64,000 nucleotides of DNA from Opisthocomus hoazin (GCF_030867145.1 NC_134427.1:10377001-10441000), one strand, 5' to 3'; shown: positions 14,392 through 29,400, counted from the first letter of the stretch. Numbers and translations are program-made. The notes: generated from the letters alone by a model not told the origin.

Positions 14392-17300
14392 ACAGTTCCC
14401 CACATGGCTCTCCTTCCCCCATTCCCTGAGAAGCCATTTCACCTACATGCTGTAGATCTGCCCTCCACAGCCCAGAGGTGTTTGAGGTGAGGAAGAAGAG
14501 ACCATCCCTGTCGCCATCACTGCTGCTCACCCCTTCCCTTCAGGGCTGATCCGTTGGCACAAGAGCTGCCCGCTGGCAGCACAGCTCTGCTTTTGCTGCT
14601 CCTCACTCCTCAGCTGCCTTAGCGAGCTGACCCCGTGCTGTGTGCCATCTCATGGCTTTTTTTCCACCTCTGTCTCCTCTTACTTTGCAGTACAGAAAAA
14701 TCTGCAAATTAATGTTCCCCCAGTGGAGATTTTCCTTTCTGAACCCTTTTTGGGGAGGAGTAGATGGGATGTGTGCAAGAAAGAGACAGCAAGTCAGGCT
14801 GATGTTATGGAAAAGCAGTGCTCTAACCCAGGAGGGGCAAAGGAAAACTTCTTTTGTTGTTTTTGGATTAGTTCACCCAGAGTTTCTCTTTGTTTTTCTG
14901 CCAGGGTTGCTCCTAAATGTCTGACTATACACTTTTCAGTGGTTATTGAAAGATCATTGCTTCCCACAGCTCAACATTTTTTCCACCCAGCTCGCAAGCA
15001 CTCAAGTGCCATGCAGCCCCCACAAACCATGCTCAGCCTCTCTGCAGCCGTGTGCCCGGTCCCGGCATGGCTCGTGGATGTGAGGAGGGGGCCAGCAAGA
15101 AGAAGGGCATCTCTGTAAGAAGCACCCTTTCCAGATTTTATCGGCTACAAAGCTGGGAAATCTCAGAGGAGAAATCAGGAACAGCTTTAGGTGTAAACGG
15201 TCCCAAACATGGTGCTAACTGTTGGCGGGGCTGGGTGTGCAGGAGCTGCTTCCAGCTGGGAAATTGGCGTGGTTAATTGAAGAAAATAGCAGAGCAGAGG
15301 TGGTGTCTGGAGCTGAGGAACACTGTGTACTTGTCCCTCAGGCAGTCCTGACATATGGCTGTGGCCAGCTTACCCGTGGGACATCGGCTCTGTAGCCCAT
15401 GCCACCACAGTGAGCTGGTGCCGTGCTGGAGGATGACAGGGTGCTGGATGTCAGGGTGCTGCCCTCTCCCTGCCAAATCCTCGTGCAAACCAACCTCTTC
15501 ACAGCAGTCCTGTCCTCAGCCTTTGGTTAGGCAAGTGGCTCAGGCCAGCACCTTCTCCTGAACTGCGAGTTTGGGGCAGTAAGTTTTGATGGGCTGGAAG
15601 GAGTCTGCTTCGCTGGGCTGTCTCAAAGGCAAATAGGGACATGGTATTCTGCAGGCCTGGAGGGAATATGCTGTCCTGCCGTAGCTTCCTTCCTTAGCCA
15701 GTAGAATAGATGCTGAATGCTCTCTTCTTTGCTGTCACCCTCACAGGTCCCTTAATTTTAATAGCGACAGAGAAAGTAGAGGCCAAGCAATGAGCATGTC
15801 AGGTATGTAAATCCTGACTGAGAACAAGTGAACCATAACAAGGCTTGAAATTTACTCTGGCAGATCACCTTGACCCCCATCTGTCTGCAAGGAGCACCAG
15901 CAGTGCGGAAAGGCAGGTGAGGAAATGGGATGCTATGGGTGGAAGGAGCTGAGCAACCCAGTCCTCTGGGCCGGGTACCATGCCCTGTGTGGCAAGGTCA
16001 GGGGTGGCCCCAAGTGGGACTGGTGAGACACTGACTCTTGCGAGGTGTAAGCCAGAACCTGCTGCCTATCTCCTGGGGACAGTTAAATTGACAGCCTCGG
16101 GTGGCATGCAAGGCTGATGTCGCTTTCCTTGCTTCTGACTGTGATTCTGTTTCAAAAGTGTTTTGCTATTTCTGGCTCTCACAACAGCAACCCGTGTTTG
16201 GTCACCAAACGAACTGGCCTCCTGTTGTTGCTCTTAGGTGCTTTCAATCCCTGTGTCCTGCAAGGCAAAAGACTGGCTCTCGTAAGAAAGAAATATGTAC
16301 AGTAAATTCAGAAGCATTTTAGGCATCCCAGCAGAGCACTAAGAGGTTTAAGATGCATTTGAGGAAAGCTGCCCTTTGCTGAACTGTTTCACCGCACTCT
16401 GATTAATGCAATTTCTCTCTCCTTCCCTTGAATAATGTATATAATAACCACAGTTAGCCTTGGTCTCTGGTGTATGAATGAGAAACAGCAGCAATGGATG
16501 GAGGCCGGCTCTGGTGAGGAGGCACGGTGCTTCCACTTTCATCTCCGCAGGAGAGGAAGTCAGCAAGCACTGCCAACCCTCATAAAATAATGAATTAACG
16601 CACCCCGCTGTGCACACAGTGCATTACTCATCGGACACCTTATATGCACCCTCTGCCCAAAACAGTCAGCAGTCCGTATTACCACCCAGCTGAGATTGCA
16701 TGTGCTGAACCGCACCATCAGCTGTGAGAGGGGCTGCAGCATTCGGGAATGGGGCAGCCAGAAACACAGCAAAGGATTTTCTGCCCCAGGGAAGGTGAAC
16801 AGAACTGCTCCAGCCATTGCCAGGTATCAGGATGAGAACTGGAGGAGAGGTCTTTTCCCAAGCGACATTTTGTTTTAGTGGCCCCTGGAACAAGGATCAT
16901 CTAGGAAAAGTTACGACATCCATATGGTTAGGTGGCCATGGAGTCTACAGTTAACAGCGAACAGCGGCGGTGGGTTACAGAAGGAGATGGGAGCATGAGG
17001 GGGAGGGTATTAAAGCAAGAACCAGGGCTGTGGCAGAGCACCCAAGAGAAAAAAGAGGCATTAAAAAACTTTTTTTCCACTAGGTTGCAAAGCAGGGTTT
17101 GAAAACAGTCATGGAGCAGTTCAAAATGTTTTAATAACAACGTCTCGTCTTATAAAGGGAATTTCTCCAGTGGATCTCAAACACTTTACCAACGAGGTTA
17201 ACAACCCTTGTGCCCAAAGGACAGATAAGAAGAGTGAGGCTCAGCTAGCGGAAAACACCTAGGCTATCAGCTGTGGAGAGAGCTCTGCTAGAGCTCCTGT

Positions 17301-19075
17301 CTCGCACCAAGGGCTGCCCCGTATCCCCACCGCAGAGATGTGTGTAGCAAAATTCTCCTTCTCAACACGTGTGGCCCAAAGTGTGATGAAAATAGCAGCA
17401 TTCTCCAGTTACATAGTCTTAATATTCCCTGTGGCCCGGCTGCTACCACCCATCGCACCGTGCACCGTGACAGTGGAAATACGTTGTCATGAGGAAGGTG
17501 ACAGTGCAGCACATTGAATACACAAAGATTACTCTTTGCTTTTTTTGAGACTGAGATGTAACACACACAGAGAAATCTCCCTTCTGACTTGTCTGAAATG
17601 TCCCCTGAATTATCTGATTACCCTAAATATTACAGCTCAAGTGAAAGTTGAAAAGAGGGAAATGAAAAGCCTGAAAGCTTTTCTGTGAAACTCTCAGCTC
17701 TCCATAGCCCATTCTTCGCAGGCCAGGCATGCTGTCCTGCAGATGCCCAGCCAGTTTTGCTCATATTCATTTCCAAGTGGAGGCAGGACCTTGACCAGCA
17801 CTGGGTCAAAACCCCACAGCATCCCTGATTCTGACAACAGCCTCGGTCGATTCAGCCGGCGGGCAGCATCCTGCGTCCAGCTGACAATGTCATGCAGGGC
17901 AGTAAGAAACCTGTTGTGATAATTCCATCCTCTTAGTCACCAGCTGCTCCTAAATTTCTCTGGAGCATGCTTGAAACCAGTTAGTGTTTCCATAATCCTG
18001 CTGCTGGGCTGGAACTTGACAGCTGCAGAGAGGACAGGGCTCATCAGTTGCTGGTGCGCACAGCCGTGTTCACCGGTCACAGCCTCAGCAGCTCCAGGGA
18101 GAGATGCTGCCTAGCCCCTCACGGGGCGTGAGCCAGCCCCAATGGAGCCTTTGGGCACCATCTCAAGGGAAATGTGCAATAGCAGAAATGATGTATTTGT
18201 GCACGCTCCAGAATCCCGAGAAAGGAGCGGTAGGACAGGGTGGCCTGCCTTTAATTTCTGGAGTTTCCTGCCAGAGCGCAAAGCTGTTAGGCTTTCAAAG
18301 GGTCTAGACTTCCTTGTGTATTAACGCAGGGGAGAGAGAGAAGGCAGCAAAGTGCCCTACTTCTTGCTTTCATTTTCATCTTGGCTTGATGATTGCTGCC
18401 GCTAGCACATCTCCTTTCTAATTCTCTTTTATTAGCAAATGCACTTTGACTGGTTGAATTATTCATTGCAAACAATTTACCAGGCCACATAAGGCCAGCT
18501 TTTCTCTGCCTGTGAGTTATCCACAAATGAACATGTACTTTTTTATTGATGTATTTGTTGTCAGTAACTGTTCTGCAAAAAGCCTGTGTGTACTTGAGAT
18601 GGCGAGTTGCTTGTGAGCTGCTGTTTGCTCGGGCTGGCCTGTCTCTGGGTAAGAGGTTTCTGGGAGAGAAGAGAAGGGAACAGCCAGGCACGGAGTGAAG
18701 GTGGAGCAGTCTGACCCCATTTTTACTGGAAGACATCTAATAACCATCTTCCCTTCTGTCTCACAAGTGCCCTGATTTGTCAGAGCAGCAGCCACTGTGA
18801 ACATTAATGCCAGCAAAGCCCTGCATGCATGGATGTTTGCACAAATGGGACAAGGCAAGGGGATGCACTCGGTTGAACACAACGTCTCAAGTGAACGTTT
18901 TGCAGCATTAGGTCAGGCCAATTGCTCACAGACTATCCATTTATGCCGTAGGAGAGATTTTAGCCAAAGGAAAATCCCAAACTTCCCAGACTTATTGTGC
19001 AGTATTCATCGTAGTTCTGTGTAGCCAGAACTAAGACCAACCACAAGTTTAGAGAGCCTTAATCCATTACCAAAT

Positions 19076-19125
19076 CAATGGGATTTTCTTGAAGTGTCAC
19101 CAATGGGATTTTCTTGAAGTGTCAC
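19076..19125 (+). repeat. Perfect 25-bp tandem duplication
   Basis: A 25-base unit starting CAATGGGATTTTC and ending AAGTGTCAC occurs twice with no mismatch and no spacer (19,076-19,100 and 19,101-19,125). Identity of both copies points to a recent event or gene conversion. Confidence 0.9.
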
Positions 19126-22100
19126 ATTTTTCTAGCAGCTCACCCATCTACTATGTAATTTTTCATTTTTAAGAGGAAATTTAGTGCTGGTTATGCAAAA
19201 TTTAAACATGTCATCAGGTCTGGAGGCTCTTTGTAGTGTAAAAGTACAAACAGTCATCACTGCAAAAGAGAAAAACTTGGCTTGAGGAAATGAAACAGCA
19301 CCCGTTTACACCAGGGAAACGTTTCCAGTATATACCACAACATCGTCCAGCTATTTCTTTTATGGAGATGTCATAAGTCTTGGTTGCTGGAATACAGTGC
19401 ACTGTAAAGAGCGTTTCTCAGCAAGGAGGGTGCTGTGCTCCAGGAGATAAAGACAACACAGCCTACAGTGGCTGCTAGATCCACCTGTATCACTGGAAAC
19501 AACTAGAAACCATGAAGGATGCTTTTGTGACTGATAGTCTGAGAACAAATTGTGTTATACTGTCGGAAAAAACAAGATGTGTTGTGAGAAGTGCTCTTTG
19601 CAACACAAACTTTCTATCTTGGTTTAGCTTAATGTAATGAAAGTGTTCCATTTTTTCCTGTTCTTACCACATTTTTGTAAGTACACTGTTTGTTACCTTG
19701 CAGAAGGACTTCAGTATCTTTGCACACTTTCCTCTTTCCATAGAAAAAATTTAAGGCGGGGAGAGAGGAGGAGCTACATGGCATTGCTCACCTTTGCCTG
19801 CATGCTCTACAGACAGGCTTGCTACCTTCCTAATTCTGCTATGCTGCTGTAAATCCTGCTGGACGTTGCGTTTTATTCACAAATTCAGGGTCAGGCTTGA
19901 GCATTAAACTTTCATGGGCATATCTCATCTTGACATCTGCAAGTGGGGAAAAAATCATTGCTGTTTGACTCTGTTCTGCAGCAAGGTAAATGGGTACACA
20001 CAATTTACAGTTGCTCACAGCACTGCCCGCAGATGCACACTCCCAGTTTCCTGCCGCCACAGACTTTGTCTGAAGAAAAATCTCCTCTTCTCATTTACTC
20101 AGTGAACAAGCTTGATGAGGGCTGAAATTGGGCTGCTGAATGCCTGAAGTTCCATCTCCATGACCTCAAGAGTTCAAAGGAAGAAATGTTATCATACTGG
20201 AATATGTCCTAAAAACAAGATGCCGTATCTTCAAAAATAGAGAATTACTGCAGAAAAACTATAGGGAAGGTACCGTACAGCCACTGCAAGTACTTTCTTT
20301 GGTGTTTTTGCTAAAAAGTAAAACAAAGAGAGATTTAAAACTGATGGAAGATCAGTATTAACTAGTCCTGCAGATGCCACTACAGTCATCTTCTCACTAA
20401 TGAGCCGAAAACCTTTAAAATATGCTGTCAAGTAGAGAAGACTTTTGTTTTTGTCTCAGTGGAGCCCTTTTCCTGGAAACTTATTCACCTCTTTACTAAT
20501 TTCACTTTCCCTCCAGAATATGGGCTTTTGGAAATGACCAGAACCATCTCCTCTTCATTTTACCCGCTCCATCTGCCTGTACCAGGCAGAAAGTGCAAAA
20601 AAAGCAATACAAGGAGACTAACAAAGTATTCAATCAGCATTTCTAATTCCTAAAATCCAGGAATGAAATAACAGAGGACATTGAGTCATTGGCCCCATTC
20701 AGCTTGGGGCAGTCACTCCTTGCCCATTGCCATCAGTCCCAGCAGGCTGAGACTGGAGCAGCTGAGCTCACCCCATCACCGACGTTTTGTGGCTGCCTGA
20801 CCAGCTCCATCACATGCGTGACGGAGAACAGGTTATCAGCAAGACAGGGAAATGACAGAGGAGCTGACAAATGGCACTCAAGGCAGGTGCTTTGTTTGAC
20901 CTGGGCAAATTTCATTGTTCCAAAATACTTCCTTCGGTAATGGGACAAAAATAAAAAAGTCAAATAGTTGACTGCTGGTGGCTTGCTCTGGTTTGAGGGC
21001 ACAGTGCTTTCCAGCCACCCTTGCAAGACGTGGCAGCTGCTGTCTAGACTGCTGCAAACCCAGACCTTGTGCTGGCGCAGTCTGAAACCTCATTGTCAGC
21101 CTCAGGTCCTGCTTTAAAATGCTTTTCCCCTTTTTCAGTGGAAACTTCTTAGAAAAAAACATCTCCCTCCCAGACTACAGGCGACTCAAATCATGCTCAG
21201 GCAGCCTTTCTCACGCAAAGTAATTCATGATAACTTGAACTTCACATCCATACGGGATCGTCACTTGTGCGTATGAAGCAGAAGCTTGCCCTACAAAGCT
21301 GAGGCAGTGAAAGGGGGAGAAACAGGCAAACAAAATCCAGCACCTCCCATTCAGATGTCAATATATTCCAGGATGCTCAATGTTTGGAGCAGCCACAAAA
21401 ATTACTTGCAATGTAGAAACATACCTACAGGGTGAAAACATGGAGCTGAGCGGTCTGTTTATCCAGGAGAAGAAAGGAGGGTGATTCAATCACAGTCTGC
21501 CTACAGGCAGATGCATTTTCAAGAGCAAGCACTTTTCAAATTGACCTAAAATGAGAAAATTGAAATGAAGATGCAAATACCTAGTAAGGAAGATAGGTAA
21601 TCATTAAGACAATTTAGAAAGAAGGTAAATTTTTCCATCACATTAATAGCAACAGAAAGAGTAGCTATTGCCCTTTTACAAAATATTCCATAGCACAATC
21701 AGCAGTGACAGGCTGGACGCAGGAGCTGCTCAGTGAGGATGTACAGCCCACATTAACTTCTTCCAAGGGATGTCATCCTACATCCTTTCCTTTTGCTTGG
21801 AATATATGCATGTGTAGCCTTCCCAGGTGAGTGATGCCATCTGTTTGGCTCAGGGAATTCTCATCCATTCAGCATCCTCCTTTTAACAGCAATAAGACTT
21901 GCATAATTAATTATTATTAACATTAATGAGACCTTTCTTCACATGCCTCAAAGAGCAAGAGAGAACTGCTGGGCTGATCTGGATTCTGCAGCACTGGTGA
22001 CAGATTTTTCTCTAACACTGTGAGCAAGGTCTTCTCAGGAGCCAGGCCATTACAGGCAGGCTGATCGTATGAGCCTGTGCAGGTAGTAACTACACCTAGG

Positions 22101-23482
22101 TAAAATGTTCCAAGTCTGAAAGCAAAGAACAATTCATTGTTGTCTTCAGAACATCCCAGAGCTTTTGGAGCAACTCTGGATCTCATTTGGGGTTGGAGCA
22201 AGTCATACAAGAGTAGAGAGAGGGTTTATTGCAGCAACCTGTGCAAGATGATTGTGTCAGCCAAATTTTTCTTCAAATTCACAGTTCCTCAGACCTGGAG
22301 CCTGAAAACTGTGTGACAGTGACACAACAATTCTGGGATCAAACGATACAAGCATGAGAAAAATTGTTAACATCCTATTGCAAAATGATGCAGCATCTCT
22401 ATAATGTTGAACTGTGCTTTTGCTGTACAGCCCTGAGATTCTTTTCCAACCCACATTCTCCAGAAAATCTCTCTGCTAGTTTGTGGTGGCATTCTTTGCT
22501 GGATCTGCTCTGTCTTGACAAAGATAGAGCACATGCAAGGAATTAATTGGCCAAGATGAACACTTGGTAGCTATCTTAGACCTTGCTAATATGATTTTTC
22601 TTTGTTGAATCCAGGTCCTTAAAACTGGCTTTTATGTAGACTTCGTGCAGTAGCTATGAAACCTGTTGAAGAAGCACGTGGGGTGATGGTGCTACAGAGA
22701 AATCAAGACAGCAATCTGCTAGCTAGCTGGTCTTGGAGCCAGCTCAGGCCTTGCCATGGCATGTGAGGCACGGGGAGGAGGTAGCCAGGGCACACGATCT
22801 CACTTTAGCCCGGCATCCACAGAAGGGCACAGGAGCCCATGGAGCGTCTGGGCTGGGATGTGGCACGGGGAGTTCTTGGTGGCTTATCCCTCCTCCCCTT
22901 TGGGGATCTCCACTAGCAGAGCTGTCAGGTCAGTGCGAGGCAGTGTTAGTCATGATCCCATGTGCTCCTCTACCTGAAGGTGGCTCATCTCACTGGACTG
23001 GATGTGATTCATGGTATATTCAGCTGTGGGTCACAGCCATGGGCATCCCTGAGACCCACTGCCCTGAGCCTCAGGCTCAGCAAGCTCGTCCTGTCACTGC
23101 TCTCTCTCCCCAGCATCAGCTTTTCCTCCAGGACTTGTCATTGCAAGTGATGCTGATGTGGCGGTTCAGGCTTCAAGCGCCAGGCACAGCGCTGGCGTCT
23201 CTGCAAGCCGGCTTGTTTCCATGGCTTGGACTGATCCCTGAGGTACCTTCCCAGAGAACTGAAGGACTATTCCTAAAAATACAGAAGTGTTTTAATGCTT
23301 ACGGTCTTGGTATGTGTGATGGCAAAGGCACAGAGACAGTATTACCATTACGCATTACACAGACTTATACCACCACATTAAAACAGTTAAACACAGAGCT
23401 AGCTGGACACTGGACCAAAGTGTCTCCACTGTGAAAAAAAACGTTCAGATATAAAAACTTGTATTTTAGTTTTTAAATATGA

Positions 23483-23488
23483 AATAAA
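23483..23488 (+). terminator. Possible polyadenylation signal of an unidentified transcript
   Basis: AATAAA lies about 50 bases after the end of a 233-codon open frame (22,733-23,434). It is followed within about 35 bases by a TG/T-rich tract (tacatggtttggttctttttt), the usual layout of a vertebrate poly(A) site. The open frame has no recognisable domain and its composition does not look like a conserved protein, so a long noncoding RNA or chance is as likely as a gene. Confidence 0.3.
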
Positions 23489-23499
23489 GTTCTTAGTTT

Positions 23500-26400
23500 G
23501 CAGTTTATTGCTACATGGTTTGGTTCTTTTTTGTTCTTTTCAAAAAGGAAAAAGGAGTCTAAGACACAAATAACATTTCCTGATATGGAAAGCAGAAAAT
23601 ACTCCTAACACATTTTCCAAGGTCAGCTCAGAAGAGGAAGCTGCTTCCAGACTACAGGTACAAAAATTAACAAGCCAAAAGTTAGAATCCTCTGCTATAG
23701 TTACTCTGTTTATAAAAAAAGACCGAGCACCCCAGAAACACACTGTGTGACCTTGGTGGGATATTCTGGGTATTTGGTACTCTTAATACTTCAGCAAGTG
23801 TCTAAATATGAACTCAGGAGCCAACGTTTGACTCTGTTACGTAAAAAACCCTCGAAGTCTGTCATTTCCAGCTATGAGACAGCAGAACAGTAATCTATAG
23901 TTTCCATGTCTTCACATAAATGAAGTCTGAATCTGTTCTCTCTCCTCTTTTTTTACTGTGCAAACTGCTTCCCCACAAAAAGAAATGAGCTTCCCAATCC
24001 AAACATCACTTTATTTAAAGCAGTGGGGAAGGAGTTTACCCTGGGAGGTGGTGACCACACCGCAGCGCTCACTGACCTCCCAACGGGCTCCTAAACAAAC
24101 AGAAGCCAACGTGCTGATCATGGCAATGCAGCCATGAAATGATTCAGTAGCAGGCTATACACGTTCAAGGATCGGCAGCCAGGCGAAGCATCATGATGAG
24201 TTTTAACTCGCATTTGCTGAGGGAAAAAAGCACACACAGTCACTTGCTGTAACTCAGCAAATCTGCAGCATCTCAAGAAGCTGCAACATGTGTCTAAGTA
24301 TTCACATTTGCAATGGATGAATACGGGACATGTGCCTTAAAACACTTGCAGCTCCCCAAATGGGAGTCCACCTTAGTCAGGATGGGTCAAACACACTGGT
24401 TATCTTTCCATGGTTGCTTAGAGAAGCCCTAAGGACAGGGTCCAAACCAGATCAGCTGCTCCTCCACAGTCCTCGTCTGCGGACGTGCCCATGAGTGCAC
24501 CCAGCACCTCCTCTGGAGGAAGAAGGGGCAGGTATCTGCTCGGTGGCTGGGCCTGGTGCTTGGTGCACCTGCAAATCAGAGCATTATCCCACCTGCTTTC
24601 TGGGCGACAGTGCCAGGTAGAACCAGCGGTGCGCAGGATGTCTCTGCAGATCTTCTACTTACAACAAGGTGGAGACATTAAGAGGCAGGACAACCCATCA
24701 GGCCAGGATGTGTTAAAAATTACCAAAAAATACAAAAGCAGATGTGTGATTTCTTTGTGTATTTTTTATTGTCCTGTGATCTTCCTGAAATACCCTGCAT
24801 GATTCAGAAACAAGCCCAAAGCCACAGTCGTTCCCCTGACACCTCCCTACCAACCTGCTCACAGCAGCCACAAGACCTTGCTGCCCAAAGGCTGTTGTTC
24901 AACTGTCCTGGCTCTGAGTTTAGACAATCCTGGGCTGTATCTGCTGTAATGAGTATGATCAAGACTAAGCACATGGGACATAAATAATCTAAAGGCAAGT
25001 TATACTCACAGCCTATTCGAGTTACAGCTTTAATTTGCACATTTCCTCTTTGAAAGCAGCTCTGTTATCTTCTATATAGAGCTGAACCTCTCCCAGATGA
25101 CATTAGCAAGCCAGGAGAGGTGCTTTGCATCACAGCCAAGGCACCTGCAGGAGCATTTCTGACCTACGCACTGTGCCCTGTGTGAAGTGCAGGACAAAGT
25201 CCTTCCGTCAGCTCTGTTCATCAGCAATTCTCAGGCTCTCCCACCTTTCCAGTTAGCTCTGGGTCCAGATGGGAGAAAAACTCCAGAGCTTAGCATCAGT
25301 CTTTAGCTGAGCTTCCCACTCTCAGTTACTTATTGCAAGCAGCTATAGCACAGAGCAGGAGTAGCTACAAAGAGCTGGTTGTTACTAAAGCAGTACTTGT
25401 GGCTCTTAGTTTATAAACCTTTCCCCTTGTTTGCCTACCCGGCACCCCATTACAAAGCAGAACAAGCTACCAACTACTCTCCTTTTCTAGTTCCTCCCTG
25501 AATTCTCTGCTCCTTTCCAGGTGAGTGGTGTGGCTGTAGGTGTGCTTGTGTAGCTGTCTTGGGGCAGAGCAGTGGCATGACATGGAGCAAAGCTGCAGTT
25601 CTCTATCTCTGTACAGCAGCAAAGAGGTATGTGCATAGAGATGGCTTGTGATCCATTCTGAATCTGGGCTAAAAAAATCCCAACTTGTTGAAAAGCATCA
25701 GGAAAAGTACTCTAGCACAGCTCTCTGTTGTCTGGTCATCCCAGGAAAAAGATGTGGGTGTTTCCAGCGTCTGTGGATAGCGCTGCTATCATGTTAGTGT
25801 CTGCTTTGATGTCATTTGTTATGCTCCTGTAGAAACTGGTGTCATCCTAGCAATCACAGGCAGCCAGCCCCTCTGAGGACGTGCTGTTGGGGCTGTGATA
25901 ACCTGGGCACACACTCTTAGGCTTTTGTCTCTCTTTACAGATCTTTGGCTGTACTTGTCAAACAGCAAAGTATCACAGAAGCATACTATTTAAGAGACCT
26001 TGTAGAAGAGTCTGCCAGCTGCATACAATGACAGAGGCAGAGCACAAGATATAGCCTGCTTTTATGAAAATATTTATTATTTACCATTCCAGCATTTCCT
26101 GCAGTTTTGGGATGTTATGGCTAAAAGATTTCATTAACAACTCTTTCATGAGGCAACTGTTCTGTTCTTTAAGAAATCTCATATTTATAAAAACAAATAA
26201 AACATAGGAATACCTCTTGGAGACCTGGCTTGGCCTTTGAAACACCTAAAACTAATTCCAGAGCAAAGCTGTGTTTGTAAGATCTTAACTGGTTCTACTG
26301 CTCTGAGAGCCCAGGGGCCAGCTGAGCTGCCTCTGTCTTCACAGCTCTGCCTTTACCCCACTCCTGCCCATGTGACAGGGTCTACCTGCCACCACCTATC

Positions 26401-29400
26401 CACCCATGGGAGGAAGCCTGACCTTATGTGCTCCTAAGCAAGGCTTCTCCCAGGGCAATCAGGGCTTTAATCCCCAAGTGAAGCTATTTTCATGTATTTG
26501 GTGGGATAACACAGGCCTACAGCAATGTCTTGGGGTGTTATCCAGGACAACAGGTTCAGGCTTAGCAGCAAAGCGAGGAGCAACGTCAGAGCTGGTCAGT
26601 GACTCCTTTAGAGGAGGGCTGGGAATTGCTATGAAAGGTAGGTCAGACATCATGGGTGCTGCTGGTCCATCTGCGTGGCCTCTGAGACACGGCTTACTGG
26701 AAAGTGTAGTCTGACGTCAGAGCTTCTCCGTTCAGGAAAAGCTTGGACTGAACAGCGCTTTACAGCTGATGATATTTCCTGGTGGCAGAATCAAAAAGTA
26801 CCATTAGCCATGGAAAAGGGATATTTACCAACTAAGGAGAAGCTTGGATTTTCCTGTGCAGATAAATGGAATGACTTCATGTTCACAACTGGAAAAAAAA
26901 GCAAAACAAATACCTGGAAGTGGCAGCTTTGTCAAAGAACCATATGCCTGGCTTGGCAAGAAAGTTTAGCAACAAAATTTTAATCTCAAACTCCTATGCT
27001 AAGCTGATGTTTAGCAAGCCTGTTGTTTAGAACAATTACTTTGCTTCCTCTTTGAGAACAAATGCCAGCCAAGACTGGGGAAAAGGTTTTTGAAAGAAAA
27101 GTAACAGGACAATTCAGTCATGGCCTCTCAGCAAACCATGTTTGTGTTTACTCACTAGAAGCAAGACATTCTCTGGATCAATATTTGGACTAGATCCAAC
27201 TATTCACTGTTTAGCCAAGAAATGGGACAAATCCACTAAGAATTGTTACTTATTTGGAAATTGGTAGTGGCTGCTATAAATCAGCTTCAGCTGGCCCCGA
27301 TTCAGCTTAACATTTAGCCTTTGGGCTTGTTTATTTATTCTCCTGAATTCCTTAAATCCATTCAGTCCAAGCTCTTTGCTTCCAAGGCCTGACCTGGTGT
27401 GCTTGTCCCCACCAGGTAACAGTGAGCGTTGCTGGGTGGATACGCAGCTCTCGGAGGAGGAGGAGGAGGTCAGTAAGCTCAGGACACTAGCAGTAATAGG
27501 TGTTGCTGTGAGACACAATGATTGCTCTGAGGAAAATATTATGAATGACTCAGTTCTGATCATTAAAGTCCCTCAAACTACTGTAGCAGAGAATTCATGG
27601 GGATGTTGGCATACTTCTCTGGTTAGGAGTATTTGCCACAGGAGATGAACAATTTCCTACTCAGTTTCTGTAGAATATGTCAGCTAAAAATCATTCTGTA
27701 GTTTGCAGCAGCAGAAAAATCACAAGTGTAGTCAATACAACATCTAAACCCACACATTTGAAAGAGATGCACATGGCATGGCCAAAACCTTCAAGAGGCT
27801 GTACATAGATGGAGCTGCCTCCATGGAGGAGCTGCTGGTCTGGAATTCAAGTAATAGTATTTATTTGGTCTTGCCCAGCAGTGAGTGTCTTCGGGGAAGG
27901 GAGTACACTGTCTAATCCCAAGCAATTAGTTGCCTGGGTTTGATGTGAAGTTGTCCTTAATAAGCTTGATCAGGACATGGACTTCAGAAAGAATGTGCTG
28001 TCTGGAGAACTACACACTGAGCCTGCTTTATTCTGTGTTGATCACGAGGCAGAGCAGCAAGCCCAAATAGCTCTGCCTTCCGAAACCTCAAACACGATGA
28101 TCCACGTCTGTTGGGATGCCAGAGCTTTGCATGGTGGTAAGAGACTGCACTGCCGTTTGCACAGAGATAACGGCCAGATTTAGGAAAGTTTCGCTCCCAC
28201 GGGATTTTGACATTTCAACCTTCCCAGTCTTTCTGTTTAGGGGAAGACTTACTGGCTTCAAACAAAGCTTCCACCCTAATGACGCATTTAACTTTGTGCA
28301 TCTCTGCTCATGCAGTTTCCTTATCATTCCTGCCACGTCACCTTCTTTCAAGCCTAACTATTCACGTAACTACAGCCTGTGGGACTCTGAGGGTGACTCT
28401 GAGCACCACCTGGTCGATTCGCTGTCATCTTCCTTGCGGCAAAGGACCGAGCTCTGCCTAGCGGCTTCCACGCCATAAGCGGTGGCTCCGTGGCTCCCAG
28501 ATGCCATCTGCAAGCCAGGCGAGGTGCTGTGCATCAGAGCCAAAGCAACACAGAGCCCTGCAGCTTGCGCGTTGTTTTCTGCCGTGGGTGCTACAGGGGC
28601 TGAAACCACTCCCGGCAGACCTGGCTGCCACCCAACTTCCTTCCATTGATTAGATGAAACAAATAAACTCATGCAACTGCTGCAACAAGGTATCTGCAGG
28701 CAAACAGCGCTGCCAAGCAATTAGCGTCCAAAACACACCTAATTAGTCTCTTGGGTACATCTTATTACAGAACAAAGCAGAAGATGTCTTTGTCTGGGTA
28801 TTATATTGGGAGTACGTGATTCTGATCTGATTTTGGCTGGTGCAAGGCCGGAGGAGTAGGGCTGTTAGATGCTCATTTCCAGGACATGTCTGCAGAGAGA
28901 CCATCTCTTGCTCTCACTGCAGTGATGACAGTTCTGGTTTGTGCAGGTGGTTTGTGCCGGCAGGGGAGGGCAAGAGATGGGCTCTCAGTCTGTAAGCAGT
29001 GCAATATAGAGAGACGCAGCTTTTATTCTGAATTAGTAGTAAAAGATAAGATGCAGATATAAAGGCAGTTTTGTGTAGACTCTTAGACATACACTGTAGA
29101 TCTTAAAGACTTTGATATACAGTCATTTTTACAATAGAAGTACTGGAGAACACTTACGTGTTGGTTTGGGGGATAGTCATGAGAAATAAATGGTCTGCTT
29201 CTAACAGATAACATAAGAAATTGCTTAGCTAAAATCAGCCAGATATGCAAAGTTGACCAAATGTTACCATTGAATTCTAGATCCAAAAATAGACAGAATC
29301 TGAATGGGCACTGAGATCCCACTCAGTAACTGTTGGTAAATCCCAGCAAACCACACTTCTGTGTTGAAAGGAAAACACAGGCATGCATCAGTTGGCTTTG

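Larger units (their letters stand above)
4659..22700. other. Intergenic DNA with short local duplications only
   Basis: I found no coding exon, RNA gene or intact transposon here. Frames reach at most about 160 codons (for example 14,642-15,118 and 18,287-18,736) and show no recognisable protein, no repeated domain and no flanking splice logic. The only structures I can support are the three short tandem duplications listed separately. Ancient degraded repeats are likely but cannot be named by eye. Confidence 0.55.
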
